Shown: positions 53,793 to 63,318 of the stretch, one piece after another
How positions within the stretch are numbered: the first letter of the stretch is position 1
How the letters are laid out: every line of letters begins with the position of its first letter
From: Ardenticatenaceae bacterium
GTDB lineage: Bacteria > Chloroflexota > Anaerolineae > Promineifilales > Promineifilaceae
Assembly: GCA_020634395.1 (NCBI GenBank)
Contig: JACKBU010000009.1
Span: forward strand, 1-64,000
Length of the DNA stretch: 64,000 nt
Direction of reading: 5' to 3'
Notes under the pieces: model-generated
What the model was told of the DNA's origin: nothing
The model's input: only the letters and a program-made list of their open reading frames with translations
Database searches by the model: none
Program-made: the position numbers and the translations under genes

Positions 53793-54968
53793 ATGACTGA
53801 AAAAATGATTTATCTGGATCATGGGGCTTCCACCCCGGTAGACCCGCGAGTGCTGGCGGCGATGATGCCTTACTGGAGCGAAATCTATGGCAACCCGTCG
53901 TCGGCCCACAGCTACGGCCGTGCCGCCGCCACCGCCCTGGAAGAAGCCCGCGCCACCATCGCCCGCCTTATCCACGCCCAGCCAGACGAAATCGTCTTCA
54001 CCGGCTGCGGCTCGGAAAGCGACAACATTGCCCTGCGCGGCGTGATGCACGCCGCCCGCGCCCAGAGAAGCGGCAACCATCTCATCATCAGCGCCATCGA
54101 ACATAGCGCCGTGGGGCAAACGGCCGTGCAGCTGCGCGACCACTTCGGCTTCGACCTCACCATCCTGCCCGTAGACGCCAACGGCCAGATTCGCCTGGAC
54201 GACCTGGCCGCGGCCATTCGCCCGGACACGGCCCTGATCAGCATCATGGCCGCCAACAACGAAATCGGCAGCTTCCAGCCCATCGCCGAGATTGGCGCGC
54301 TGGCCCGCGCCCACGGCGTGCTGTTCCACACCGACGCGATTCAGGCTTCCGCCGTGCGCCGTTGGGACATGCGTCAGGAACCCATCGACCTGCTGAGCAT
54401 GGCCCCGCACAAATTCTACGGGCCAAAAGGCATCGGCATTTTGTACGTGCGGCAGGGGATTGAGTTATTGTCGCCGTTGACGGGCGGCGGGCAGGAAGAC
54501 GGCCGTCGCGCCGGAACCTCTAACGTCGCCTACGCCGTCGGCGCGGCGGCTGCGTTGGAACTGGTCAACGACGAACTGGCAGAACGCACGGCCCATTACC
54601 GCGCCCTGACCAACCGCCTGATCGACGGCCTGCTGGCCGCCTTCCCCGAAGACTGCCGCCTGACCGGCCATCCCACCGACCGCCTGCCCCACAATGGCAG
54701 CTTCGCCTTTCGCCATCTCAGCGGCAACGATTTGTTGATGCACCTGGACATGGCCGGCATCGCTGCCAGCAGCGGCTCGGCGTGCAAGACGGGCAATCCC
54801 AAGCCTGCCGCCACCCTGCAAGCCATCGGCCTGGACGAAAGCTGGACCAAAGGCGGGCTGCGCCTGACCGTGGGCACGCAAACCACGCCGCAAGACGTGG
54901 TCTATACCCTGGAACAACTGCAGGCCATCGTGCCCAAGCTGCAAAAGCTGGCGGCAATGTTTGCCTGA
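53793..54968 (+). CDS. Cysteine desulfurase (NifS/IscS family)
   Basis: 391 residues from the ATG at 53793. PLP Lys207 in MAPHKFYGPKG, catalytic Cys331 in SSGSACKTGNP, cofactor motifs ISAIEHSAV and NNEIG. Moves sulfur from cysteine to acceptors. The gene directly precedes mnmA (18 nt), matching sulfur supply for tRNA thiolation. The Cys loop is short, as in NifS/IscS group I. Confidence 0.95.
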   Translation: MTEKMIYLDHGASTPVDPRVLAAMMPYWSEIYGNPSSAHSYGRAAATALEEARATIARLIHAQPDEIVFTGCGSESDNIALRGVMHAARAQRSGNHLIISAIEHSAVGQTAVQLRDHFGFDLTILPVDANGQIRLDDLAAAIRPDTALISIMAANNEIGSFQPIAEIGALARAHGVLFHTDAIQASAVRRWDMRQEPIDLLSMAPHKFYGPKGIGILYVRQGIELLSPLTGGGQEDGRRAGTSNVAYAVGAAAALELVNDELAERTAHYRALTNRLIDGLLAAFPEDCRLTGHPTDRLPHNGSFAFRHLSGNDLLMHLDMAGIAASSGSACKTGNPKPAATLQAIGLDESWTKGGLRLTVGTQTTPQDVVYTLEQLQAIVPKLQKLAAMFA

Positions 54969-54986
54969 CGGCCTTAACGAAACCTC

Positions 54987-56138
54987 GTGACTCTTTTTAA
55001 GCCAGATTCCACCGTCGAAAATCGCGTCGTCGTCGCCATGAGCGGCGGGGTAGACAGCTCCGTCGCCGCCGCGCTGCTGGTAGAGCAGAGCTACGAAGTG
55101 GTGGGCATGATGATGCGCCTGTGGAGCGAGCCGGCCATCGGGGCCAACGCGCCCGCCAACCGCTGCTGCACCCCCGACCAGATGGCCGACGCCCGGCGCG
55201 TGGCCGACCTGCTGGGCATCCCTTTTTACGTGGTGGACGTGCAGGAGCATTTCCGGCGCACGATTGTGCAATTTTTTATTGACGAGCACGAACACGGCCG
55301 TACGCCCAATCCCTGCCTGGAATGCAACCGCCAGATCCGCTTCACCTTCCTGCTGAACCAGGCGCTGGCCCTGGACGCCAACTATCTAGCCACCGGCCAC
55401 TACGCCCGCGTAGACCATACGCCGTCTGGCTACCGCCTGCGCCAGGGCGTCGACGCCGCCAAAGACCAGGCTTACGTGCTGCACATGCTGACGCAGGACC
55501 ACCTGGCCCACGTGAAATTCCCGGTGGGCGAATACACCAAGCCGGAAGTGCGCCAGCTCGCCGTCAAATTCAACCTGCCCGTGGCCTCGAAGTCCGAAAG
55601 CCAGGATTTGTGCTTTTTGGGCGATGGCGACTATCGTCGCTTTTTGCGCGAGTACAGCCAGCGAGCCGGGCAGCCAGGGCCGATTGTGGATGAAAACGGC
55701 CGTGTCCTCGGCCAGCACGACGGCCTGCCCTTCTACACCATCGGCCAGCGCAAAGGATTGGGCATCGCTGCGCCGGAGCCGCTGTTTGTCCTGCGCAAAG
55801 ATGGCGCGCACAACGCCCTCGTCGTCGGCCCGCGTGAAGCGCTGGGCCAGCGCCGCATGACGGCACGGCAGGTGAACTGGATTGCCGGGGCGCCACCGCC
55901 ACCCGACCAGCCGGTGCAGGTGAAGATTCGTTACAAGGCTGTGCCGGTGGAAGGCTATGTGCATGAGGGCGAAAACGGCCGTTTCCACGTCACCTTCACC
56001 GAGCCCGTCATGGGCATCACCGCCGGGCAAGGCGTCGTCATCTTTGCCGCTGATGAGTGCCTGGGTGGAGGCATCATCGACGATGAGACAGAGCGCATAG
56101 GGATAAAAAACGGCCGTACCCAGGAGGAGCCTACGTGA
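54987..56138 (+). CDS. mnmA: tRNA-specific 2-thiouridylase MnmA
   Basis: 383 residues from GTG at 54987. PP-loop SGGVDSSVAA (about 19-28), catalytic Cys110 (NPCLECNRQ) and Cys209 (QDLCFLGDGDY), C-terminal beta-barrel with FYTIGQRKGLG. Makes 2-thiouridine at tRNA position 34 using sulfur from the upstream cysteine desulfurase. Confidence 0.97.
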   Translation: MTLFKPDSTVENRVVVAMSGGVDSSVAAALLVEQSYEVVGMMMRLWSEPAIGANAPANRCCTPDQMADARRVADLLGIPFYVVDVQEHFRRTIVQFFIDEHEHGRTPNPCLECNRQIRFTFLLNQALALDANYLATGHYARVDHTPSGYRLRQGVDAAKDQAYVLHMLTQDHLAHVKFPVGEYTKPEVRQLAVKFNLPVASKSESQDLCFLGDGDYRRFLREYSQRAGQPGPIVDENGRVLGQHDGLPFYTIGQRKGLGIAAPEPLFVLRKDGAHNALVVGPREALGQRRMTARQVNWIAGAPPPPDQPVQVKIRYKAVPVEGYVHEGENGRFHVTFTEPVMGITAGQGVVIFAADECLGGGIIDDETERIGIKNGRTQEEPT

Positions 56139-56401
56139 ACGGAACAGCATCAGCTTTGGTCCTCGGATTTCTGTTGTCAACTGCCTACGGCGCTGGCTTC
56201 CACTTTTTAATCGGCGGCCCCGCCAGACGCATCATCCTCTACCTGCTGGCTGCCTGGATGGGTTTCGCCATCGGGCACATCCTTGGCGATCTCCTCAATG
56301 TCCAGTTGTTTAAGCTCGGCGCCCTTTATCTCTTCACGGCCAGCCTGGGCGCATGGATCGCTTTGATCGCCAGTTGGTGGCTTGCGGGACAGGAAAGCTA
56401 A
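56135..56401 (+). CDS. Small membrane protein
   Basis: 88 residues, GTG start overlapping the mnmA stop (GTGA). Three hydrophobic helices; no charged cluster. No family recognised. Coupled translation suggests it is a real gene. Confidence 0.65.
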   Translation: MNGTASALVLGFLLSTAYGAGFHFLIGGPARRIILYLLAAWMGFAIGHILGDLLNVQLFKLGALYLFTASLGAWIALIASWWLAGQES

Positions 56402-56468
56402 CCAGACAAACAGTTTCTTTTGAATACAAATTTTAATGGTGCTATACTTGTTCCACTAGGGGACATAA

Positions 56469-56954
56469 ATGAATACTGAGACACCTACAGAATTTACGAA
56501 TCAACCGGTTAACTATGGTCAGTATGGCCCGATGACGGCAGAACCGCCGCGCAGCCAACTGGTTCCCACCCGTTACGTGGTCATTGGGATCACTGTGGCG
56601 CTGCTTTTGATGGCTGTGTTTATCGCTTTTGTCATTTGGGCTGCCCGTTATCACGCCGCCACCATCGAAGCTCTGCGCGACATTTTCATTATTGCCCTGG
56701 CGCTCGAATCTTGCATTTTTGGCATCGCCCTCATGATTTTGCTGGTCATGGTCATTCGGCTGGTCAATATGCTGGAGTTTGAAATCAAACCTATTCTGGA
56801 ACGAACCAATGAGACGATTGGCATGGTGCGCGGCACAACAGTCTTTATGAGTGAAAACGTCGTCAAACCCATGACCACCGCCAGCAGTTATGCCGCCGGC
56901 GTACGGCGCGGTATTAGGACATTATTCGGTGATCCCCGAAAGAACTTGAAGTAG
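56469..56954 (+). CDS. Hypothetical two-helix membrane protein
   Basis: 161 residues. A soluble N-terminus of ~32 residues, two hydrophobic segments (~37-60 and ~72-97), then a tail that resembles the DUF948/YtxG-type coiled region (FEIKPILERTNETIGMVRGT). It is followed 100 nt later by a YtxH protein, a combination common in Gram-positive-type genomes. Confidence 0.65.
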   Translation: MNTETPTEFTNQPVNYGQYGPMTAEPPRSQLVPTRYVVIGITVALLLMAVFIAFVIWAARYHAATIEALRDIFIIALALESCIFGIALMILLVMVIRLVNMLEFEIKPILERTNETIGMVRGTTVFMSENVVKPMTTASSYAAGVRRGIRTLFGDPRKNLK

Positions 56955-57057
56955 ATATAACAACAGGCATTTCGCGACGACCGGCAACGATCCAGATAAA
57001 CACTTTGCTTCGGGTCGCCCTGGAAATCGTGGCAGATTAGGAATTAGGAGCATACCA

Positions 57058-57432
57058 ATGGAAGAGAATAACAGCGATTTTGGCGCTTTTCTGGCAGGAT
57101 TTGTGATTGGCGGGCTGGTGGGGGCAGCAACGGCGTTGATCCTGGCGCCGCAATCCGGCCAAGAGATGCGCGGACAGATTGTTGACAAAGGCCAGGAGTT
57201 ACGCCAGGTGAGCAATGATCGCATCCAGCATTACCGAGAATTGGCAGATTCCTATTCCAAGGACTACCTGGATCGTGCTGACAGCGTTTTATCTGATGCG
57301 CGCAGTCGTGTCTCCGATACGAGTGACCGAATTCAGGAGCAGGCGCGCATTATCCTTGAACCTGGCAAGAGCAACAACAGCACGAATGATACGGCCGTCA
57401 GTTCTAACAGCGAGGATGAAACCCAAAGTTAA
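57058..57432 (+). CDS. YtxH-domain protein
   Basis: 124 residues. GAFLAGFVIGGLVGAATALI with LAPQSGQEMR is the YtxH signature (short Gly-rich membrane helix then a basic coiled region). The C-terminal part is a long amphipathic helix with a Ser/Asn-rich tail. Function unknown; such proteins are often stress-related. Confidence 0.8.
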   Translation: MEENNSDFGAFLAGFVIGGLVGAATALILAPQSGQEMRGQIVDKGQELRQVSNDRIQHYRELADSYSKDYLDRADSVLSDARSRVSDTSDRIQEQARIILEPGKSNNSTNDTAVSSNSEDETQS

Positions 57433-57472
57433 CTTAACTGTTCTACCGATTTTTTCGATAGACTAAAAATGG

Positions 57473-57508
57473 ACAGGCGGCCTTCATATGGAAGTCGCCT
57501 GTTTTTTT
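57473..57508 (+). terminator. Terminator between ytxH and rel
   Basis: ACAGGCG (57473-57479) pairs with CGCCTGT (57496-57502), with inner CTTC/GAAG, followed by a T7 run. It overlaps the most upstream possible ATG of the rel gene (57488), supporting a later start. Confidence 0.8.
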
Positions 57509-57517
57509 ACGCTTGTC

Positions 57518-59755
57518 ATGATGCAATCGGGCATTACTACTCTTTCAGATCTTCTGGCGTTGTTACCCCAGGGAACGCCACCAAAGGCCACCGAGTCTGT
57601 TTCTCGCGCTTACCTGTTCGCCCAAGAAATTCACGCCGGGGAACGTCGGGCTTCCGGTGAATTGTATATTGAACACGATCTGGGCGTAGCCCAGGTATTA
57701 ATCAGACTGGGTGTCGACACCCCCACCATCGTCGCTGGCTTGCTCCATGACAGTTTGTCGGCCCACACAAATAAAAAAGAAGCGGATCTGCGCGAACTGT
57801 TTGGCGAGGAAGCCACCACGCTGATTGTGGGGGTGAACAGGCTCTACGCCTATGCCGAACAGCAAACCCACAAGAATCAAGCCACCGCTGAGGAAAATAA
57901 CTTACAGCTAGAAACTATCCGGCGAGCCATTCTCACCATCATCGAAGGCGACATTCGTGTCATTTTGATTCGCATGGCCGACTGTCTGCAAGATCTGCGT
58001 AAAGCCAGCACGCTAAAACAAGAGCAGCAGCTTTTGATCGCCAACGAAGCGATGAACATTTACGCGCCGCTGGCCAATCGGCTTGGCGTGTGGCAGCTAA
58101 AATGGGAGCTGGAAGACCTGGCATTTCGTTACCTGGAGCCGGAAACGTACCACGAAATTGCCAGCAAACTGGCGGAGCGGCGCGCCGGCAGGGCACAGCG
58201 AATTGAACAGGCTACAGAGCGGCTGGATGCTCGCCTGAAGGAAATGGGGCTGAAGGCTGTCGTAACGGGACGTCCTAAACACATTTATTCCATCGCCCGC
58301 AAGATGAAGCGCAAACAGGTAAACTTTGAGCAAATTTTTGACGTGCATGCCCTCCGCGTGATTTTGGAACCGGCGAATAAGGAAGCATATGCTCAGTTAA
58401 ACGTCAAAGAAAAGGACGAGATCGATCGCAATCTTTGTTACCAGGTTTTAGGCGCAGTACACAGCTTATGGCAGCCGATTCCCAAAGAGTTTGACGATTA
58501 TATCGCTTCGCCAAAGGCTAATGGGTATAAGTCGCTGCACACGGCCGTTATCGACAACCTCTCCGGCCAAACCCTGGAAGTGCAAATTCGTACCGCCCGC
58601 ATGCACGAAGAGGCCGAAAAAGGCATAGCCGCCCACTGGGCCTACAAAGAAGATGGCGCGCGCGTCACCGCCTCGGTACAGCGGCGCATCCAAAACCTGC
58701 GCGAACTGCTGGCCGCCCTGCGCGAGGTTGGCGACCCCACCACCGACACCGAAATCTTTGAAACCGAACTCCTGGCCGAGCGCATTTACGCCTTCACACC
58801 CCGTGGCGACGTGGTGGATCTGCCGGCAGGCTCCACGCCTATTGATTTTGCCTACCAAATTCATACCGAAGTGGGCCACCGCTGCCGGGGCGCGCGGGTA
58901 GACGGCAAGATGGTCAGCCTCGACTATAAACTTAAATCGGGCCAGAGAGTGGAAATTCTCACGTCCAAGCGGGGTGGTCCCAGCCGCGACTGGATGAATG
59001 CCAGCCTGGGTTACACAGGCAGCGCGCGCACGCGCAGCAAAGTTCGCCAATGGTTCCGCGCCCTGGAACGAGAACAAAACATCCTGCAAGGCCGCGAAGT
59101 CGTGGAGCGCGAGCTAAAACGATTGGGCCTGAGCGACGTTTATTCGGTGAACGACATTGCCGAAGCTCTGAAATACGACGACGTCGATTCGTTCCTGGCC
59201 AAGGTAGGGTTCGGCGACATCCAGAGCGCGCAAATCAGCGGAGCGATTGCCATTCTGAAGCAGAATTTGCAGCCGGACGATGAGTTACGGCCGTTGCTCC
59301 AGGAACCGCGCAAACCCCGTGGACTCACGGTGCGCGGGCTGAGCGGTCTCTACACGAAAATGGCCAGGTGCTGCAACCCCATCCCCCCAGAAAAAATCAT
59401 CGGTTACATCACGCGGGGACAGGGCGTGACCATCCATCGTAAAGACTGCAAGCAGGTAGAAGCTATCACCGAACGCGAGCGGCTGATCGAGGTAGACTGG
59501 GGCAGCGAAGAGGAACGGTTCCCCATTCCGATTGTGGTCAAGGCATACCGCCGCCCCGGTCTGGTCGATGAAATGGCCGGGATTCTACGCGGGCAGCACA
59601 TCACCTCGCCCAAAACCAAAACCACCACCAACGGCAGCATCCTCACGGTTTACCTGGTGGCGGAAGTGATCAGTCTGGAACAGCTAAACTGGCTGCTGCA
59701 AAAGTTTGAAAACTTACCGAATGTGATTGAAGCCCACCGCCAGCGCTGGACCTAG
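57518..59755 (+). CDS. RelA/SpoT-family (p)ppGpp synthetase with degenerate hydrolase site
   Basis: 745 residues if the ATG at 57518 is used (57488 lies inside the terminator hairpin). HD domain ~20-195, synthetase ~225-370 (RPKHIYSIARKMKRK, FDDYIASPKANGYKSLHTAV), TGS ~390-450 (RIYAFTPRGDVVDLPAG), zinc-finger-like MARCCNPIPPEKIIGY and ACT at the C-terminus. With this start His53, His77 and Asp78 match the Rel hydrolase site, but Glu81 and Asp82 are Ser and Ala (HDSLSAHT) and Asn148 is replaced by Asp. Predicted to make but not degrade (p)ppGpp. Confidence 0.92.
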   Translation: MMQSGITTLSDLLALLPQGTPPKATESVSRAYLFAQEIHAGERRASGELYIEHDLGVAQVLIRLGVDTPTIVAGLLHDSLSAHTNKKEADLRELFGEEATTLIVGVNRLYAYAEQQTHKNQATAEENNLQLETIRRAILTIIEGDIRVILIRMADCLQDLRKASTLKQEQQLLIANEAMNIYAPLANRLGVWQLKWELEDLAFRYLEPETYHEIASKLAERRAGRAQRIEQATERLDARLKEMGLKAVVTGRPKHIYSIARKMKRKQVNFEQIFDVHALRVILEPANKEAYAQLNVKEKDEIDRNLCYQVLGAVHSLWQPIPKEFDDYIASPKANGYKSLHTAVIDNLSGQTLEVQIRTARMHEEAEKGIAAHWAYKEDGARVTASVQRRIQNLRELLAALREVGDPTTDTEIFETELLAERIYAFTPRGDVVDLPAGSTPIDFAYQIHTEVGHRCRGARVDGKMVSLDYKLKSGQRVEILTSKRGGPSRDWMNASLGYTGSARTRSKVRQWFRALEREQNILQGREVVERELKRLGLSDVYSVNDIAEALKYDDVDSFLAKVGFGDIQSAQISGAIAILKQNLQPDDELRPLLQEPRKPRGLTVRGLSGLYTKMARCCNPIPPEKIIGYITRGQGVTIHRKDCKQVEAITERERLIEVDWGSEEERFPIPIVVKAYRRPGLVDEMAGILRGQHITSPKTKTTTNGSILTVYLVAEVISLEQLNWLLQKFENLPNVIEAHRQRWT

Positions 59756-59776
59756 ACGGAAGCAACACAGCTAGCT

Positions 59777-60004
59777 CTAGGCGTTTGGGGTGACGACAAT
59801 TCCCATTTCGTCGAGTTGCAGATGTTCCTCGCCTGTCTCTTTTTGGAGGGTAAGCTGCCTGGTCTGCAAATTGAAGCGGAATTCTTGAGTTTCTTCGAAC
59901 TCGCCGGCAGCAAAGACGAGATGGCCCCAAACGGCCGTTTCATCTCGCCCTCTTAAACGCAAAACTGCCCCCTGCCAGCGACAGTAATAAACCAGTGGCT
60001 TCAT
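59777..60004 (-). CDS. Small hypothetical protein
   Basis: 75 residues from the ATG at 60004 with GGAAAG upstream. Beta-rich with regular alternation; no family recognised. Lies between the convergent rel gene and the ABC transporter, downstream of the latter on the same strand, possibly co-transcribed (50-nt gap). Confidence 0.6.
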   Translation of the reverse strand: MKPLVYYCRWQGAVLRLRGRDETAVWGHLVFAAGEFEETQEFRFNLQTRQLTLQKETGEEHLQLDEMGIVVTPNA

Positions 60005-60054
60005 AATCTTTCCGGTTGGCTGGTTAGTTGGCAACTAAGCAACCGCTCACCTCA

Positions 60055-61839
60055 TCAACCTTCGGCCTGCTCACCTGTTCCCCCCTCACCCTCGTACTGC
60101 TCGAATATCCGCCGGTAAGCCGGCGACGTTTGCATCAGCGTTTCATGGTTGCCCGCCGCCTCCAACCGCCCCTGGCGCAGCACCAGTACCAGGTCTGCCC
60201 AGCGGATTTGCGAGAGGCGATGGGTAATGAGGATTGTCGTCTGGTTTTGCGCCGCCTGCACAATGGCCTTCTGAATTTGATCTTCGGTGGCGCTGTCCAC
60301 GGCGCTCGTAGAATCGTCCAGGATCAGAATGCGCGGGTTGGTGAGAAAAGCGCGGGCCAGCGCCAACCGCTGCCGCTGTCCGCCGGACAAGGTGACGCCG
60401 CGCTCGCCAATCGTCGTATCGTAGCCGTCTTTAAAGTTCAGGATGAAGTCGTGGGCCTGCGCGGCTTTGGCAGCGTCTTCGATCATTTCGCGCGTGGCGC
60501 CGGGGCAGCCAAAGGCAATGTTATCGGCCACGGTGCGCGAAAACAGGAAGATGTCTTGCTCGATGATGGAGATCTGGCGGCGCAAAGCGGCCAGGTTCCA
60601 ATCAGACACATCACGGCCGTCGATGAGAACACGGCCGTTTTGCGCATCATACGTCCGGTTAATCAACTTCGCCAGACTGCTCTTCCCCGCCCCTGTCTGG
60701 CCCACAATCGCCACCGTTTGCCCCGGTTCAACGACAAAGGAAACGTCACGCAGCACAGCCACATTGTCCGTGTAACCGAACGTCACCCCGTCAAACTCGA
60801 TCCGCCCCTCGATTTCCCCCTGGTAACCGCCCGCATTTTCGTCCAGCTCCGTGTGCTGATGCATCAACTCCAACACCCGCCGCGCGCCTGCCACACCCAG
60901 AGAGACGCGGGAGTAAGCCGTCAGCGAAATAAAGGTGGGAAAGCCAAACAGGGTTAACAGGCCCATGTAAGCTACCACATCACCCACATTCACCTGGCCT
61001 GCCCTGAACAAGATCAGCGCCTGGGCAAAACCTATCGCCTGGGTCACGCCCAACAGCAGAAGCGGCAAAAATCGCGCTTCGATACGGCCTTGAGCCACCG
61101 TCGCCTCCCGGTACTCATAAGCATTTTCCTGAAAACGTTCGATCTCCGCCGGTTCCTGCGCCACGCTTTTCACCATTTCAATGCCGTCAATGGCTTCGGC
61201 CAGGCGGCTGTTCATCACCCCAAATGCCTGCCGCACCCGCTCCGTCACCGGATCCAGAGTGCTCATGTAGCGCGCTAAAGCCAGGATGTACGTCACCACA
61301 AAAAAGACCGGCGCCAACAGAAGCTGCCAGGCATACCTCGGCGTAAACAGCAGTGGCATGATCATAAAGTTAAGGGAGCCTACCACCAGGTTGATGCCCG
61401 GGTACATCATCAAATTTAATTCGTGGACGTCGTTGGTAGCCCGAGCCATCGTGTCGCCAACAGGCTGCATATCGTGGAACGTCATGCTTTTACCCAACAG
61501 GCTGATGTACAGCTCCTGGCGCATATCTCGTTCCAACCGCTCCCCTACGATGGCGCTGGAAAAATTGCGGCCCAACTGCAGCACCGCCCGTACCGTCTGG
61601 CTCCCGATAATGCCCAGGGCCGCCAGGCCAACCATATGTATGTCAATAGGGTCGGCCAGCACGGCGTTAAAGGCCACGCCAACCAAAATCGGCACAACGG
61701 CCGCCAGTGCAGCATTGCCAAAGGCGCCCACAAACATGGCCAACAGCAGCAAAACATGCCGCCGCAGGTGAGAATAGACCCAGCGAAAGGTAGTACTTTG
61801 GTCCGAGGTCCAAGGAGTATTTACGGCAAATTCACTCAA
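60055..61839 (-). CDS. ABC transporter, fused permease and ATPase (half-transporter)
   Basis: 594 residues. Six helices of an exporter-type membrane domain (~30-310), Walker A GQTGAGKSSL (about 382-391), Q-loop IIEQDIFLFS, signature LSGGQRQRLALARA (about 484-497), Walker B ILILDDSTSAVD, H-loop ITHRLSQI. The catalytic Glu after Walker B is Asp (DDS), as in the inactive site of heterodimeric exporters, yet no partner half is encoded next to it. Substrate unknown. Confidence 0.93.
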   Translation of the reverse strand: MSEFAVNTPWTSDQSTTFRWVYSHLRRHVLLLLAMFVGAFGNAALAAVVPILVGVAFNAVLADPIDIHMVGLAALGIIGSQTVRAVLQLGRNFSSAIVGERLERDMRQELYISLLGKSMTFHDMQPVGDTMARATNDVHELNLMMYPGINLVVGSLNFMIMPLLFTPRYAWQLLLAPVFFVVTYILALARYMSTLDPVTERVRQAFGVMNSRLAEAIDGIEMVKSVAQEPAEIERFQENAYEYREATVAQGRIEARFLPLLLLGVTQAIGFAQALILFRAGQVNVGDVVAYMGLLTLFGFPTFISLTAYSRVSLGVAGARRVLELMHQHTELDENAGGYQGEIEGRIEFDGVTFGYTDNVAVLRDVSFVVEPGQTVAIVGQTGAGKSSLAKLINRTYDAQNGRVLIDGRDVSDWNLAALRRQISIIEQDIFLFSRTVADNIAFGCPGATREMIEDAAKAAQAHDFILNFKDGYDTTIGERGVTLSGGQRQRLALARAFLTNPRILILDDSTSAVDSATEDQIQKAIVQAAQNQTTILITHRLSQIRWADLVLVLRQGRLEAAGNHETLMQTSPAYRRIFEQYEGEGGTGEQAEG

Positions 61840-62086
61840 TATTCAATTCCTTTCCGTTACGATTCTGTCAGCTTTACAGAGCCTTTTTCGCTGTAATTTG
61901 TTAGACAACACCTAAACACCACTCCCAGCACCGCACTCAAGGACTACTCAAATGATCGTTAGCAAATCGTCGCACTTGATTCGGCCCCGTGGCCAGTCCA
62001 ACAATTCGTCTGCTCGCGCAGCCCATTATCCCATAGAGTTTTCAATCGGTCATTCTGCCACAGATAAACAGATACCTGCGGTAAAA

Positions 62087-62647
62087 ATGGAACGTGTCAT
62101 CATTATTGGCTCCAGCGGCTCCGGCAAATCCACTCTGGCCCGTAAACTGGGGCAAAAAACCGGCCTGCCGGTTATTCATCTGGACAAATATTTCTGGAAT
62201 CCAGGCTGGGTGGAAACGGCCGTTCCCATCTGGCAGCAAACGCTGCAAGAGCTGGTACAGCAGCCGCGCTGGATCATCGACGGCAATTATCGCCAAAGCC
62301 TCACACCACGCCTGCAAGCCGCCGATACCGTCATCTTTTTAGATCTACCGCGCTGGTTAAGCGCCTGGCAAGCCATTGGGCGACGACTTCGATACCGCCG
62401 CCGCCCCCGGCCCGATATGGCCCCTGGCTGCCAGGAAACATTGTTCTCCCCCGACTTTCCGGACTTCCTTATCCGCATCTGGCAGTATCCTTATCGCGCC
62501 CGCCCGGACGTGCAGCAGCGCCTGGCGCAGCTGGACAGCGACAAGCGTATTATCCACCTGCGCTCGCGCGCCGACATGCGCCGCTTTCTGGCCGATCCTG
62601 AAGGATATACCGGTTCGGCGCCGCAGCAGCTGGCAAGTGATTTTTAG
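62087..62647 (+). CDS. P-loop nucleotide-kinase-like protein
   Basis: 186 residues from the ATG at 62087; the open frame begins at 61952 but those 45 residues are low in order. GSSGSGKSTLARKL (about 8-21) and HLDKYFWNPGW (about 31-41) match the FlaR/topology-modulation subset of the adenylate-kinase-like family; Arg-rich lid RRLRYRRRPRP. Phosphate acceptor unknown. Confidence 0.85.
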   Translation: MERVIIIGSSGSGKSTLARKLGQKTGLPVIHLDKYFWNPGWVETAVPIWQQTLQELVQQPRWIIDGNYRQSLTPRLQAADTVIFLDLPRWLSAWQAIGRRLRYRRRPRPDMAPGCQETLFSPDFPDFLIRIWQYPYRARPDVQQRLAQLDSDKRIIHLRSRADMRRFLADPEGYTGSAPQQLASDF

Positions 62648-62668
62648 TGAGTTTGCTGCCCTTGGCGT

Positions 62669-63232
62669 TTAACCCGCCAGAGTGCTGCTGTGCCGCACGG
62701 TATAAAGCGGCCCGCCGCGCTGCAGCTGGCTTTCCATGAGATGCACGGCCGTTACCGGCACGGCCAGCTCCTTCACCTTCGTTCCCCAATTGACGTTGCG
62801 TAACTGGCGCGCGTCTTTCACCCGGCCCAGGGTAAGATGCGCCTGAAACGGCCGTTTCTCTGCCGCCCAGCCCAACGGAACCAATGCCTCATCCACAGCC
62901 CGCTTCAACGCCAGCAGCGGCTGAGTGTGGCCATCCAAACCCACCCAGATGACCCGCGGGCGCTGCCGGTTGGGGAAGCAGCCCATTTCGCTCAGGTGCA
63001 GGGTAAACGGCGCGGCAGTCTGTGCCGCCTCATCTAGCGCCGCCGTAACAGAGGGCAGTTTGGATACGGCCGTATCGCCTAAAAAAACCAGCGTCAGATG
63101 CATCAATTCCGGCTTTACCCAGCGCACACTACCCTGGGGGATCTGTTCGTCCAACTCATTTACCGCCCGTGCCAACTCCTGCTTAACGGCCGTCGGCATT
63201 TCTACTGCAATAAAAGCGCGTATCACATCCAT
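62669..63232 (-). CDS. thpR: RNA 2',3'-cyclic phosphodiesterase
   Basis: 187 residues from the ATG at 63232. Two catalytic HxTx motifs, His45 (HLTLVFLG) and His132 (AHLTLGRV), plus AFIAVEMP near the N-terminus, define the 2H/ThpR (LigT) family. It opens 2',3'-cyclic phosphates at RNA ends. Convergent with the P-loop gene. Confidence 0.93.
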   Translation of the reverse strand: MDVIRAFIAVEMPTAVKQELARAVNELDEQIPQGSVRWVKPELMHLTLVFLGDTAVSKLPSVTAALDEAAQTAAPFTLHLSEMGCFPNRQRPRVIWVGLDGHTQPLLALKRAVDEALVPLGWAAEKRPFQAHLTLGRVKDARQLRNVNWGTKVKELAVPVTAVHLMESQLQRGGPLYTVRHSSTLAG

Positions 63233-63318
63233 ACCGGAATTGTACCTCAACAACCAATTGACAATTGGCCTTCGACCATTGACAATTAAGCCTCGTTAAC
63301 TTTATCAGGAGAAACTCA

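Noticed and set aside
57488..57517. More upstream start of the rel gene
   Set aside because: The ATG lies inside the stem of the preceding terminator; start at 57518 also aligns the HD residues with Rel numbering.
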